NCBI GenBank assembly: GCA_963781805.1
Contig: CAWAHF010000004.1
Location: 3,782,001-3,846,000 of the forward strand
Direction of reading: 5' to 3'
Source of the DNA: JAFGPL01 sp963781805
GTDB lineage: Bacteria; Bacteroidota; Bacteroidia; Bacteroidales; UBA10428
DNA length: 64,000 bases
Shown here: positions 36,539 to 44,703 of the stretch, piece by piece
Numbering within the stretch: position 1 is the first letter of the stretch
Layout: each line of letters starts with the position of its first letter
Notes under the pieces: generated by a model
Database searches by the model: none
What the model was told of the DNA's origin: nothing
The model's input: only the letters and a program-made list of their open reading frames with translations
Translations under genes and position numbers: made by a program

Positions 36539-37267
36539 TTATAAGGATTTAATTCCTCCGAATGCGGCAAATATCATGTTCTTATGTAGAATTTCGGTGT
36601 ATCCGAATCCCACATTTTTAAGAAGTTCCAACTGATATCCCACTGACCTGGGAGTGTCTTCTATTTTCATCTGTTCAAATACCCAGTTTTTAATTTCTTC
36701 ACCTAAATTCTTATCCAGAAAATCTTCATAATTTTCCCAGAGCGCCTGATGCACTATTTCATTGTCATGTGTTATCAGATCAGAAATCCAGAAGGAACCT
36801 CCCGGTTTCAGGGAAACAAATATTTTGCTGAAAACTTCCAACCAGTCACTATCGGTTCTGAGGTGATGCAACGAGGTGCCTGCCACAACAATATCATACC
36901 TGTTTTCTTTCAGTGGAACAGTCCTGATATCACCTCTTACCCGGGTTATTTCACCTGTAGTAACAGTCTGAAGACGTTGATGCGCGCGTTCAAGCATTTT
37001 TTCACTTAAATCAATTAGTGTTACATTAATAGTTGGCAGACTGGTTGCAATCCTGATGGAATAATTACCCGCACCACAACCAATGTCAAGAAGTTTGGTT
37101 GCTTCCGGATTTACACCCGAAGCGACTCTTGCAATCAACCGGGCAATAAGAACTGAGTCAACGGCTGTGACCTGACCGGTTTCAAGATTGGAATAATTAT
37201 CCACCAACCCGTTAAATTTTTGGCGTATCTCTTCTATGCCTGATTTATTTACATTATCTGTGCTCAT
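36539..37267 (-). CDS. Class I SAM-dependent methyltransferase
   Basis: 242 aa. Motif I LLDIGCGAGNYSIRIA around 60-75, motif II VTLIDLSEKMLERA, then IRTVPLKENRYDIVVAGTSL and LKPGGSFWISDL. It belongs to the broad Methyltransf_25/UbiE-like type; the substrate is unknown. It is placed inside the leu operon between the second LeuA-like and the second LeuB-like gene, with gaps of 90 and 155 bases. It has no obvious role in branched-chain amino-acid synthesis, so it may be a passenger. Confidence 0.85.
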   Translation of the reverse strand: MSTDNVNKSGIEEIRQKFNGLVDNYSNLETGQVTAVDSVLIARLIARVASGVNPEATKLLDIGCGAGNYSIRIATSLPTINVTLIDLSEKMLERAHQRLQTVTTGEITRVRGDIRTVPLKENRYDIVVAGTSLHHLRTDSDWLEVFSKIFVSLKPGGSFWISDLITHDNEIVHQALWENYEDFLDKNLGEEIKNWVFEQMKIEDTPRSVGYQLELLKNVGFGYTEILHKNMIFAAFGGIKSL

Positions 37268-37422
37268 ACCGTATTTATCGGATAATCAATATGAATTTGT
37301 TAAAATAAAGTGAGTTCGATATAAATTTATTAGCCTCTAAGACTCCAGCTCACAAAGAATTCACTAAGAAATAACATTAAAAAAGTCAATTAAAAAATAT
37401 CAATACAGCTTCCAAACGCAAA

Positions 37423-38949
37423 TTAATATTTTTCGATGATGTTCAACATCTTCATGGTAGCTTTTATAGCAGCCACTGTCTGGTCGGGATCCAGGCTGCG
37501 TGTTTTCAGTTCGCGTCCGTTTTTCTGATCATCCCAGGTAATAATGGTTGAAACCAATGCATCTGTTTTACCTCCCGGAGGAATGGTTACCACATAATCG
37601 GAAAGACGAGGAACCTCTTTATTCAGCGATTTGTAAATTTTCTTCAGCGCTTTCATAAAGGCATCATATTGGCCATCACCTGAAGAAGTATCTTCGTAAT
37701 TTTTTCCTTCAATTTCTATTTTTAGCGTTGCCACAGATTTCAGACCCTTTGCTGATGATAGCGCAAAATTTATAATCTTAATTCTGTTTTCAATCACTTC
37801 GCTGTTTAACACATCAGAAACAATATAAGGCAAATCATCCGTAGTAATGGTTTCTTTCTTATCTCCAAGCTCAATGACTTTTTCAGTTACTCTTTTAATT
37901 TCATCTTTACCGAGTTCTATACCAAGTTCCTGAAGGTTCTTAAGGATATTGGCTTTACCGGCAGTTTTACCAAGCGCATATTTTCTTACGCGGCCAAATC
38001 TTTCGGGCAGGAGGTCATTAAAATACAGATTGTCCTTGCTGTCCCCATCGGCATGAACTCCACATGTTTGGGTGAATACATTATCTCCGATAATGGGTCT
38101 GTTGGCAGGAACCCTTAATCCCGAGAAAGTTTCAACCAGTTTGCTTAATAAATATAATTTCTTTTCATTCACCGTAACTTTCAGATGAAAATGGTCGAGA
38201 ATTACACCAATGACACTTGAAATAGGAACATTGCCTGCGCGTTCCCCCAGACCGTTCACAGTGGTATGCAATCCCCTGATACCTGCTTTTAATGCTGCAA
38301 AAATATTTCCGGTGGCCAAATCGTAATCGTTGTGCGCATGAAAATCGAAGTGTTTTCCGGGATAACGGTCAATAATTTCTTTACAGAACTCGTAGGTATC
38401 ATCCGGATTGAGAATTCCGAGGGTATCGGGGAGCATAAATCTTTTTACAGGCTGTTTGGTAAGATTATCGAGCATGAAGAAAACGTACTCTTTTGAATTA
38501 CGCATCCCATTTGACCAGTCTTCCAGATACAGATTTACATCAATATCATTTTTGTGCGCATAATCAATGGAGAACAGAATATCTTCAAGATGTTGTTCGG
38601 GTGTTTTTCTGAGCTGACTTTCAACATGCTTGCGAGAACCCTTTGTCAGAAGATTAACCACTTTTACTCCGGCAGATTTAATCCAGTCCAGAGATGCAGT
38701 ACCGTCAATAAATGCCAGAACCTCGATCCTCTGAAGATATCCATTTTGTGACGCCCATTTCACAATCTTCTTGGCGCCCTCAAACTCTCCCTCCGATACC
38801 TTTGCAGAAGCCACTTCTATTCTGTTAACTTTAACCTCTTCAAGCAAAAATTTGGCAATGCTCAGCTTCTCATTCCCGGTAAATGACACTCCTGAGGTTT
38901 GTTCCCCGTCTCTCAGGGTAGTGTCCATTATTTCAACTGTGTTATTCAT
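37423..38949 (-). CDS. 2-isopropylmalate/citramalate synthase family (second copy)
   Basis: 508 aa. HMGL-like TIM barrel with IMDTTLRDGEQTSGVSFTGN at the start, DFHAHNDYDLATGN (metal histidines), and VNGLGERAGN, followed by a LeuA-type regulatory domain (about 385-505) ending with DPDQTVAAIKATMKM. It differs clearly from leuA at 41.5 kb and belongs to the group in Bacteroidota often listed as alpha-isopropylmalate synthase regulatory-domain protein. A citramalate synthase role (pyruvate plus acetyl-CoA, feeding isoleucine synthesis) is plausible, since LeuC/LeuD can process citramalate. Not proven here. Confidence 0.88.
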   Translation of the reverse strand: MNNTVEIMDTTLRDGEQTSGVSFTGNEKLSIAKFLLEEVKVNRIEVASAKVSEGEFEGAKKIVKWASQNGYLQRIEVLAFIDGTASLDWIKSAGVKVVNLLTKGSRKHVESQLRKTPEQHLEDILFSIDYAHKNDIDVNLYLEDWSNGMRNSKEYVFFMLDNLTKQPVKRFMLPDTLGILNPDDTYEFCKEIIDRYPGKHFDFHAHNDYDLATGNIFAALKAGIRGLHTTVNGLGERAGNVPISSVIGVILDHFHLKVTVNEKKLYLLSKLVETFSGLRVPANRPIIGDNVFTQTCGVHADGDSKDNLYFNDLLPERFGRVRKYALGKTAGKANILKNLQELGIELGKDEIKRVTEKVIELGDKKETITTDDLPYIVSDVLNSEVIENRIKIINFALSSAKGLKSVATLKIEIEGKNYEDTSSGDGQYDAFMKALKKIYKSLNKEVPRLSDYVVTIPPGGKTDALVSTIITWDDQKNGRELKTRSLDPDQTVAAIKATMKMLNIIEKY

Positions 38950-39309
38950 ATTCTTTTCGAATTAAACTGTCAATCTATATTAAAAACTCTATTCTTATAG
39001 TATTCAGGCTATGCCTGGTACATTTTGATTTCTAAGTATGATACAACTTTGCAACACGATCTTATAGAAACACCCGGATGAAATAAATGTTAACCAGGTA
39101 TTGGCTTTTATGAATAATTAGTGCGAATTAAGGGTTAAAACTTATTAGCATCTATAATTTGTAATTAGTATTTTGCATATCTAAAGGCTTTTGTGGCTAT
39201 CTTCCTTTTGCCACTTAGGCACTAAAACACAAAGATTCAGAAACATAAAGTCCATAATATTTGATTTCGACCCTTAATTCGCATAATTAAACTTTATATC
39301 ACTTCCCGG
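38950..39309. other. Intergenic stretch with 14-bp perfect inverted repeat
   Basis: 360 bases inside the leu operon. TGCGAATTAAGGGT at 39122-39135 is exactly inverted at 39270-39283, enclosing 134 bases without a gene. This may be a small non-autonomous element sitting between leuD and the second synthase gene. No promoter box of the TAnnTTTG type is clear on the minus strand. Confidence 0.5.
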
Positions 39310-39909
39310 TTAAAAGGCAATCCGGCTTTTTTCGAAAGACTCAATTTTATCTTTGATACTGAGTAAATAGTCAATATCATCATATCCGTTTAGCAGACAG
39401 GTTTTCTTGTAGGGTGAGATATCAAACTTTTCAGACACTCCTGTTGACAGAATGGTAATCTGCTGTTTTTCCAAATCAACCTGTACCTTTGTGTCCGGAT
39501 TCTTTTCAATCTCCTCAAACAGGCTGTTGAGAAATTTTTCAGAAACCTGCACCGGTAGCAGACCATTGTTTAAAGCATTGCCCTTAAAAATATCTGCAAA
39601 AAAACTGGAAACAACCACTTTAAAGCCATAATCATAGATGGCCCATGCAGCGTGTTCACGACTTGAACCGCTCCCAAAATTTTTACCACCCACCAGTATC
39701 AGGCCTGAGTACGTATTTTTGTTCAAAACAAAATCCGATTTTGGTTGATTGTTTTTATCATATCTCCAGTCTCTGAAAAGGTTATCTCCAAATCCTTCGC
39801 GGCTGGTGGCTTTTAAAAACCTGGCAGGAATTATCTGGTCCGTGTCCACATTGTCAATCGGCAGTGGAACACAAGTTGATTCTATGGTATGAAATTTATC
39901 TATAGACAT
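39310..39909 (-). CDS. leuD: 3-isopropylmalate dehydratase small subunit
   Basis: 199 aa. Swivelling domain of the aconitase family: VPLPIDNVDTDQIIPARFLK at the N-terminus and GKNFGSGSSREHAAWAIYDY, the GSSREHA substrate-binding motif, near residues 76-95. It pairs with LeuC to isomerise 2-isopropylmalate to 3-isopropylmalate. It lies 150 bases after leuC, and the gap contains the tandem repeats described separately. Confidence 0.96.
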   Translation of the reverse strand: MSIDKFHTIESTCVPLPIDNVDTDQIIPARFLKATSREGFGDNLFRDWRYDKNNQPKSDFVLNKNTYSGLILVGGKNFGSGSSREHAAWAIYDYGFKVVVSSFFADIFKGNALNNGLLPVQVSEKFLNSLFEEIEKNPDTKVQVDLEKQQITILSTGVSEKFDISPYKKTCLLNGYDDIDYLLSIKDKIESFEKSRIAF

Positions 39910-39912
39910 AAT

Positions 39913-40006
39913 TATTTGTTGATTTGTTGATTTGTTGATTGATTTTTGTCAGAAGTTGGAAGACAGAAGTTGGAAGACAGAAGTTGGAAGACTGAAGTTT
40001 GATTTA
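39913..40006. repeat. Tandem repeats between leuC and leuD
   Basis: First TTTGTTGA three times (about 39914-39937). Then four perfect copies of the 14-mer AGAAGTTGGAAGAC at 39951, 39965, 39979 and 39993, followed by a diverged partial. The 14-mer is two heptamers. Perfect identity means recent expansion. Confidence 0.88.
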
Positions 40007-40059
40007 CTGTTTCTGCTTCTGACACTGTCACCGCTACTTTATATATAATCATATCCGAT

Positions 40060-41463
40060 TTATTTAATTAAATCACGTGGATCGGTTATCTTACCGGTTA
40101 GGGCAGCAGCAGCTGCGGTCATGGGACTTGCAAGGAATGTTCTTGCACCCGGACCCTGACGGCCTTCGAAGTTCCTGTTGGTAGTTGAAACCGCATATTT
40201 CCCTTCCGGCACTTTGTCATCGTTCATTGCCAGGCAGGCTGAACAACCGGGTTGTCTCAATTTAAAACCGGATTCTTCGAGAATTTTTATCAAACCTTCT
40301 TCAATAGCCTGCTTTTCAACCTGTTTTGAACCGGGTACAATCCATGCGGTTACATTGTCGGCTTTTTGTTTTCCCTTGATGTAATGCGTGAATTCGCGCA
40401 AGTCTTCAATACGTCCATTGGTGCAGGAACCGACAAATACATAATCAATGGTCTTTCCAATCATGTGTGAGCCGGGGGTTATTCCCATATAATCGAGTGA
40501 CTTAAAGAAAGAAGTTTTTTCCTTATCATGCAATGCTGAACCATCGGGTACTTTTTCGGTAATTTTTATGCCCATACCGGGATTTGTTCCATAAGTAATC
40601 ATAGGTTCGATATCCGAAACATCGTACTTTAATTCGAGATCAAAAACTGCATCGTCATCAGTCTTTAACGTTTTCCAATAGGCAAGGGCTTTATCCCAGG
40701 CAGCGCCTTTCGGAGCAAATTCCCTGCCTTTCATATATTCGAAAGTTGCTTCGTCGGGAGCAATCATACCTCCTCTTGAACCACATTCAATGCTCATATT
40801 ACATACCGTCATTCTTCCTTCCATAGAGAGATTTCTGAATGCCGAGCCAGCATATTCAATAAAATATCCTGTTCCACCCGATGCAGAAATTTTTGAAATA
40901 ATATACAGGATGATATCCTTGGCTGTTACACCTTTTTTCAATTCTCCGTCGATGGTAATCCGCATTTTCTTAGGTTTCGGCTGCAAGATACATTGTGTTG
41001 CAAGCACCATTTCAACTTCGCTGGTACCGATACCGAATGCCACGCTGCCAAATGCACCATGCGTAGCCGTATGACTGTCCCCGCAGACGATGGTCATTCC
41101 CGGCTGTGTAAGGCCGAGTTCCGGTCCGATTACATGTACAATGCCCTGATATTTGTGATTCAGTCCGTACAACGTAATTCCATGATTTTTACAATTCTGC
41201 GTAAGTTTATCAACTTGTGTACGTGATAACAAGTCTCTGATAGGCAAATGCTGATCGATTGTAGGTACGTTATGATCCGGCGTTGCTACCGTATTTTGAG
41301 GTCTGAATACCTTAAGCCCTCGTTTATCGAGTCCGACAAATGCCACAGGGCTTGTAACTTCATGCACAAGATGTCTGTCTATATACAGAACACTGGGACC
41401 ATTTTCAATCTGTTCAACGACATGACTGTCCCAAACCTTGTCGAATAATGTTTTTCCTGCCAA
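40060..41463 (-). CDS. leuC: 3-isopropylmalate dehydratase large subunit
   Basis: 467 aa. Aconitase-family catalytic subunit with a [4Fe-4S] cluster. Ligand cysteines are seen in VFVGSCTNGRIEDL and GCSACLAMN. Other motifs: HEVTSPVAF, CGDSHTATHGAFGSVAFGIG and TNRNFEGRQGPGARTFLASP. Length is standard. It starts 18 bases after the leuA stop and is clearly in the same operon. In some organisms LeuCD also handles citramalate, which matters because a second synthase is present. Confidence 0.97.
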   Translation of the reverse strand: MAGKTLFDKVWDSHVVEQIENGPSVLYIDRHLVHEVTSPVAFVGLDKRGLKVFRPQNTVATPDHNVPTIDQHLPIRDLLSRTQVDKLTQNCKNHGITLYGLNHKYQGIVHVIGPELGLTQPGMTIVCGDSHTATHGAFGSVAFGIGTSEVEMVLATQCILQPKPKKMRITIDGELKKGVTAKDIILYIISKISASGGTGYFIEYAGSAFRNLSMEGRMTVCNMSIECGSRGGMIAPDEATFEYMKGREFAPKGAAWDKALAYWKTLKTDDDAVFDLELKYDVSDIEPMITYGTNPGMGIKITEKVPDGSALHDKEKTSFFKSLDYMGITPGSHMIGKTIDYVFVGSCTNGRIEDLREFTHYIKGKQKADNVTAWIVPGSKQVEKQAIEEGLIKILEESGFKLRQPGCSACLAMNDDKVPEGKYAVSTTNRNFEGRQGPGARTFLASPMTAAAAALTGKITDPRDLIK

Positions 41464-41481
41464 TGTATTAATTATTAAAAG

Positions 41482-42978
41482 TTAAACAATTCTATTTATT
41501 GCGTCTATAAGCGCTTCGACCGATGCAGTAATAACATCTGTATTACCGGAAAATCCATAATAATAATTTCCCTTGTTTTCAATCTGGATATGCACTTTTC
41601 CGATGTCGTCGCTTCCTTTTGTTATCGCTTGCACCAGGTACTCTTCCACCTTGAAATGATGTTGTACAAGTTGTTTGATTGCACTGAAGGAAGCATCCAC
41701 CGGACCGTTACCTGCAGCAGTATGTGTGAATGAATCTCCGTTAATATTGAGTGTCACAGTTGACATAGGAATGGTTGATTTTCCGCACAATACCTGCAAG
41801 TGCTCCAGTTTAATTTTGTTGTTTTTCTTATTTGCGGTATTCCCGATAAGAATTTCCAGATCTTCATCTCTGATGTCTTTTTTCTTATCGGCCAGTTCCA
41901 GGAACCGGGTATAAATTTCATCAAGTTGTTCCTTATTCAGGGTATAACCCAATAACGACAACCTGTGTTTTAGCGCTGCGCGACCACTTCTTGCTGTAAG
42001 TGCAATTGAAGATTCACTGATACCCACATCAACAGGATCGATGATCTCATAATTCTCGCGATGTTTTAATACGCCATCCTGATGAATTCCGGAAGAATGC
42101 GCAAATGCATTTCTTCCTACAATGGCTTTGTTGGGCTGCACAGGCATATTCATCAAACTGGATATCAAACGGCTGGTTTTGAAAATCTGTTTGGTCTGAA
42201 TATTTGTAACAATATTCAGATTTTTATGGCTTCGCATGGTCATTACTACTTCTTCGAGCGAAGTATTTCCGGCCCTTTCGCCAATCCCATTGATGGTCAC
42301 TTCCACCTGTCTGGCGCCATTCAGAATTCCCGAAACGGTATTCGCGGTAGCCATGCCCAAATCGTTATGGCAATGCGTGGAAATGATTGCATTTTCAATA
42401 CCCTTTACATTCTCTTTTAAAAACCTGATTTTTGCTGCAAAATCTTCCGGAAGACAATATCCCGTGGTATCGGGAATATTAACCACAGTGGCTCCGGCTG
42501 CGATGACCGCTTCGATAACTTTTGCCAAATATTCATTTTCCGTTCGTCCGGCATCCTCAGCATAGAATTCCACATCTTCTACAAACCGCTTTGCATATTT
42601 AACACAGGCAATTGCGCGTTGAAGTATATCGTCCTGGTTTGAATTGAATTTGTATTTGATATGATATTCGGAAGTTCCGATTCCCGTATGAATTCTTTTT
42701 CTTTTGGCGTATTTAAGAGAGTCGGCAGCCACTTCAATATCTTTTTCAACTGCCCGGGTAAGCGCACAAATAACCGGATTTTTCACGGCTTTTGATATCT
42801 CCATTACCGACTGAAAATCACCGGGGCTTGATATCGGAAAACCAGCTTCCAGGATGTCAACACCTAGGAGTTCGAGAGCTTTGGCCACTTCAATTTTTTC
42901 CACTGTGTTTAACTGACAACCAGGGACCTGTTCTCCATCCCTCAGTGTTGTGTCGAAAATGTACAATCTGTCGCTCAT
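41482..42978 (-). CDS. leuA: 2-isopropylmalate synthase
   Basis: 498 aa. First committed step of leucine synthesis: acetyl-CoA plus 2-oxoisovalerate. Motifs: IFDTTLRDGEQVPGCQLNTV, ISTHCHNDLGMATAN with metal histidines, INGIGERAGNTSLEEVVM, AHSSGIHQDGVLK, and a C-terminal regulatory domain (about 390-497) that gives leucine feedback in the family. It is the first structural gene of the operon, about 40 bases downstream of the attenuator terminator, so its transcription is probably controlled by that attenuator. Confidence 0.96.
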   Translation of the reverse strand: MSDRLYIFDTTLRDGEQVPGCQLNTVEKIEVAKALELLGVDILEAGFPISSPGDFQSVMEISKAVKNPVICALTRAVEKDIEVAADSLKYAKRKRIHTGIGTSEYHIKYKFNSNQDDILQRAIACVKYAKRFVEDVEFYAEDAGRTENEYLAKVIEAVIAAGATVVNIPDTTGYCLPEDFAAKIRFLKENVKGIENAIISTHCHNDLGMATANTVSGILNGARQVEVTINGIGERAGNTSLEEVVMTMRSHKNLNIVTNIQTKQIFKTSRLISSLMNMPVQPNKAIVGRNAFAHSSGIHQDGVLKHRENYEIIDPVDVGISESSIALTARSGRAALKHRLSLLGYTLNKEQLDEIYTRFLELADKKKDIRDEDLEILIGNTANKKNNKIKLEHLQVLCGKSTIPMSTVTLNINGDSFTHTAAGNGPVDASFSAIKQLVQHHFKVEEYLVQAITKGSDDIGKVHIQIENKGNYYYGFSGNTDVITASVEALIDAINRIV

Positions 42979-43020
42979 GATGTTTTGTTTTAGGTTTGAA
43001 TTTAAAATTTTGTCTAAATT

Positions 43021-43050
43021 AAAAAAGCCATCCTCTTTTATGAGAATGGC
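43021..43050 (-). terminator. leu operon attenuator terminator
   Basis: On the minus strand GCCATTCTC-ataaaa-GAGGATGGC followed by TTTTTT, a nine-pair stem with one G-U and a six-base loop. It lies 36 bases after the leader-peptide stop and 42 bases before leuA. The upstream sequence GAGAGTGG (43081-43088), which overlaps the leader stop codon, can pair with CCATTCTC of the 5' arm as an antiterminator. Confidence 0.88.
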
Positions 43051-43086
43051 TGCTGATATCTTTCTATCGTTTATACAAAACCACTC

Positions 43087-43149
43087 TCACCCTGATATTC
43101 CAAGAATACCAAGAAGAATAAGGCTAAGTATAACGATAACTCTGTTCAT
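43087..43149 (-). CDS. leu operon leader peptide, 20 aa
   Basis: ATG-to-TGA frame of 20 codons. Twelve of the 20 residues are Ile, Leu or Val (core VIVILSLILLGILGI). It starts about 13 bases after the predicted transcription start and ends just before the antiterminator/terminator pair. This is the classical layout of translation-coupled attenuation of branched-chain amino-acid operons: scarce Leu/Ile/Val-tRNA stalls the ribosome, frees GAGAGTGG, and prevents the terminator. The frame is too short for usual gene callers. Confidence 0.85.
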   Translation of the reverse strand: MNRVIVILSLILLGILGISG

Positions 43150-43168
43150 TACTTTTTGTAATTCGAAG

Positions 43169-43198
43169 CAAATATATTGATAAAAATCATAAAACAAA
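43169..43198 (-). promoter_or_regulatory. leu operon promoter
   Basis: Minus-strand TTTG (43195-43198), an 18-base spacer and TATATTTG (43169-43176), fitting the Bacteroidota -33/-7 consensus. It gives a start near 43162, shortly before the leader peptide. Confidence 0.75.
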
Positions 43199-43266
43199 AC
43201 ATTTCTTCGCATTTTTATTCTCAAAACCTTTGTACGACTGCGAACCGGAAGTTCGTTCCGTAAATG

Positions 43267-44010
43267 CTATTCTTCCATAGCCTCGATTAGCTCTTCTGTT
43301 ACCTCGAGGTTGTGAAATACATTTTGCACATCATCTATTTCTTCGAATTCCTCAATAATCTTCAAAACTTTCTGTGCGTCTTCCAGACTCAGTTGCTTGG
43401 TATCGTTAGGGATACGCTGAAGAGTAGCATTTTCAATTTCCATCTCCATCTCATCAAGTTTCTTCTGAACACTGCCAAAATCTTCCAGGGCACAGGTAAT
43501 CATAAATACATCTCCTTCATATTCACACTCTTCGACTCCCGCATCAATTATTTCGAGCTGAAACTCCTCGGGATCCCAATTTCCCTGTTTCACTGTAAAG
43601 GTTCCTTTTCGATCAAAAAGAAAGCTAAGCGATCCGTTTGTTCCCATATTGCCGCCTCTTTTATTAAACAGCGACCTGACATTGCTGACAGTACGCTGAT
43701 TATTATCCGTAAGGCATTCAATAAAAACAGCAATTCCGTTGGGAGCATATCCTTCGAAGGTAACTTCCTGCAGATTTCCCCCTTCTTTATCGGCTTTATT
43801 AATTGCGCGATCAATATTGTCCTTGGGCATATTGACCCCTTTGGCATTTTGAATTGCCAATCTCAGCCGGGGATTGTTCAAAGGATCAGCGCCTCCTTCC
43901 TTAACCGCAATCTGGATTTCTTTTACGATACGCGAGAAGATTTTACTTCTCTTGGCATCGATGGCGCCCTTTTTCCTTTTTATGGTAGACCATTTGCTAT
44001 GACCTGACAT
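43267..44010 (-). CDS. yebC: YebC/PmpR-family protein
   Basis: 247 aa. It begins MSGHSKWSTIKRKKGAIDAK, the family N-terminus, so the ATG at 44010 is chosen although the frame is open 14 codons further. Other motifs: ARxGG-like VKEGGADPLNNPRLR, NMPKDNIDRAI, TFEGYAPNGIAVFIECLTDN and the acidic C-terminus. Members have been described as transcriptional regulators and, more recently, as factors helping ribosomes through difficult sequences. It is transcribed alone on the minus strand, upstream of the leu operon. Confidence 0.95.
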   Translation of the reverse strand: MSGHSKWSTIKRKKGAIDAKRSKIFSRIVKEIQIAVKEGGADPLNNPRLRLAIQNAKGVNMPKDNIDRAINKADKEGGNLQEVTFEGYAPNGIAVFIECLTDNNQRTVSNVRSLFNKRGGNMGTNGSLSFLFDRKGTFTVKQGNWDPEEFQLEIIDAGVEECEYEGDVFMITCALEDFGSVQKKLDEMEMEIENATLQRIPNDTKQLSLEDAQKVLKIIEEFEEIDDVQNVFHNLEVTEELIEAMEE

Positions 44011-44153
44011 ACAAATTTTGATTTTAGTATTGCAAATATTTGAGTGGAGCAAAAATACAAAAATTGCTCATTTTAAGAAATAGGGAAGCAATTCTTCAGA
44101 AAAAAAATAAACAATTCAAAATAATCTCTCCGAAACCGACAGCCAGGATGCCA

Positions 44154-44513
44154 TTAAGGGAAGGCTGTATAAGAAAAATATGCATTTATAGCCCTGGTTT
44201 CTTTAGGATTGAGAAATTTCAACTGATTGTTTTTGTTTAAAAGCCCCAAAATTTCATTCAATTCATCCGACACATTAAACAATCTGAATTCTGTTTGGAA
44301 TAAATTTGCTGAATTGTTAATGGCAATCAACCTGCTGTAGGAATATGAATCGATAAAATGTACTCCTTTCATGTTCATATACAAATGTTTAATCCCATTT
44401 CCAATTTCCTTTAAAAGGAAATCTTCGGCAATTTTAATATTCAGAAGGCTTAATCGATTGATATTGGTAAATGAAATGATCAGTTTGTCCCCACGCGTTT
44501 CTCTTGAAATCAT
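44154..44513 (-). CDS. STAS-domain protein
   Basis: 119 aa, a single STAS-like domain: KLIISFTNINRLSLLNIKIA, IKHLYMNMKGVHFIDSYSYS with Ser residues at the position phosphorylated in anti-anti-sigma factors, and LFNVSDELNEILGLLNKNNQ. A regulatory protein, perhaps in a partner-switching pathway; no partner kinase or phosphatase is adjacent. Single gene with about 190 bases to the response regulator gene. Confidence 0.72.
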   Translation of the reverse strand: MISRETRGDKLIISFTNINRLSLLNIKIAEDFLLKEIGNGIKHLYMNMKGVHFIDSYSYSRLIAINNSANLFQTEFRLFNVSDELNEILGLLNKNNQLKFLNPKETRAINAYFSYTAFP

Positions 44514-44703
44514 CTTGCTGCGATATCTTTATTTCAGTTGGTGAAACTAATCAGATATGGCATCGGTTTCTGAACGAGTTAGAGGAAGTTATAAACAGAT
44601 CGTATGGATTTATTGACAATTTTGTTTGTATGCAAGGCATACCCCTGGGATTGCAAAAACACAAAGGCAGATTTCAGTAATTTTTTGCCAAATTATCACG
44701 ATG

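Noticed and set aside
43312..44007. 231-codon plus-strand frame opposite yebC
   Set aside because: Complete shadow of yebC, which has unmistakable family sequence on the minus strand.
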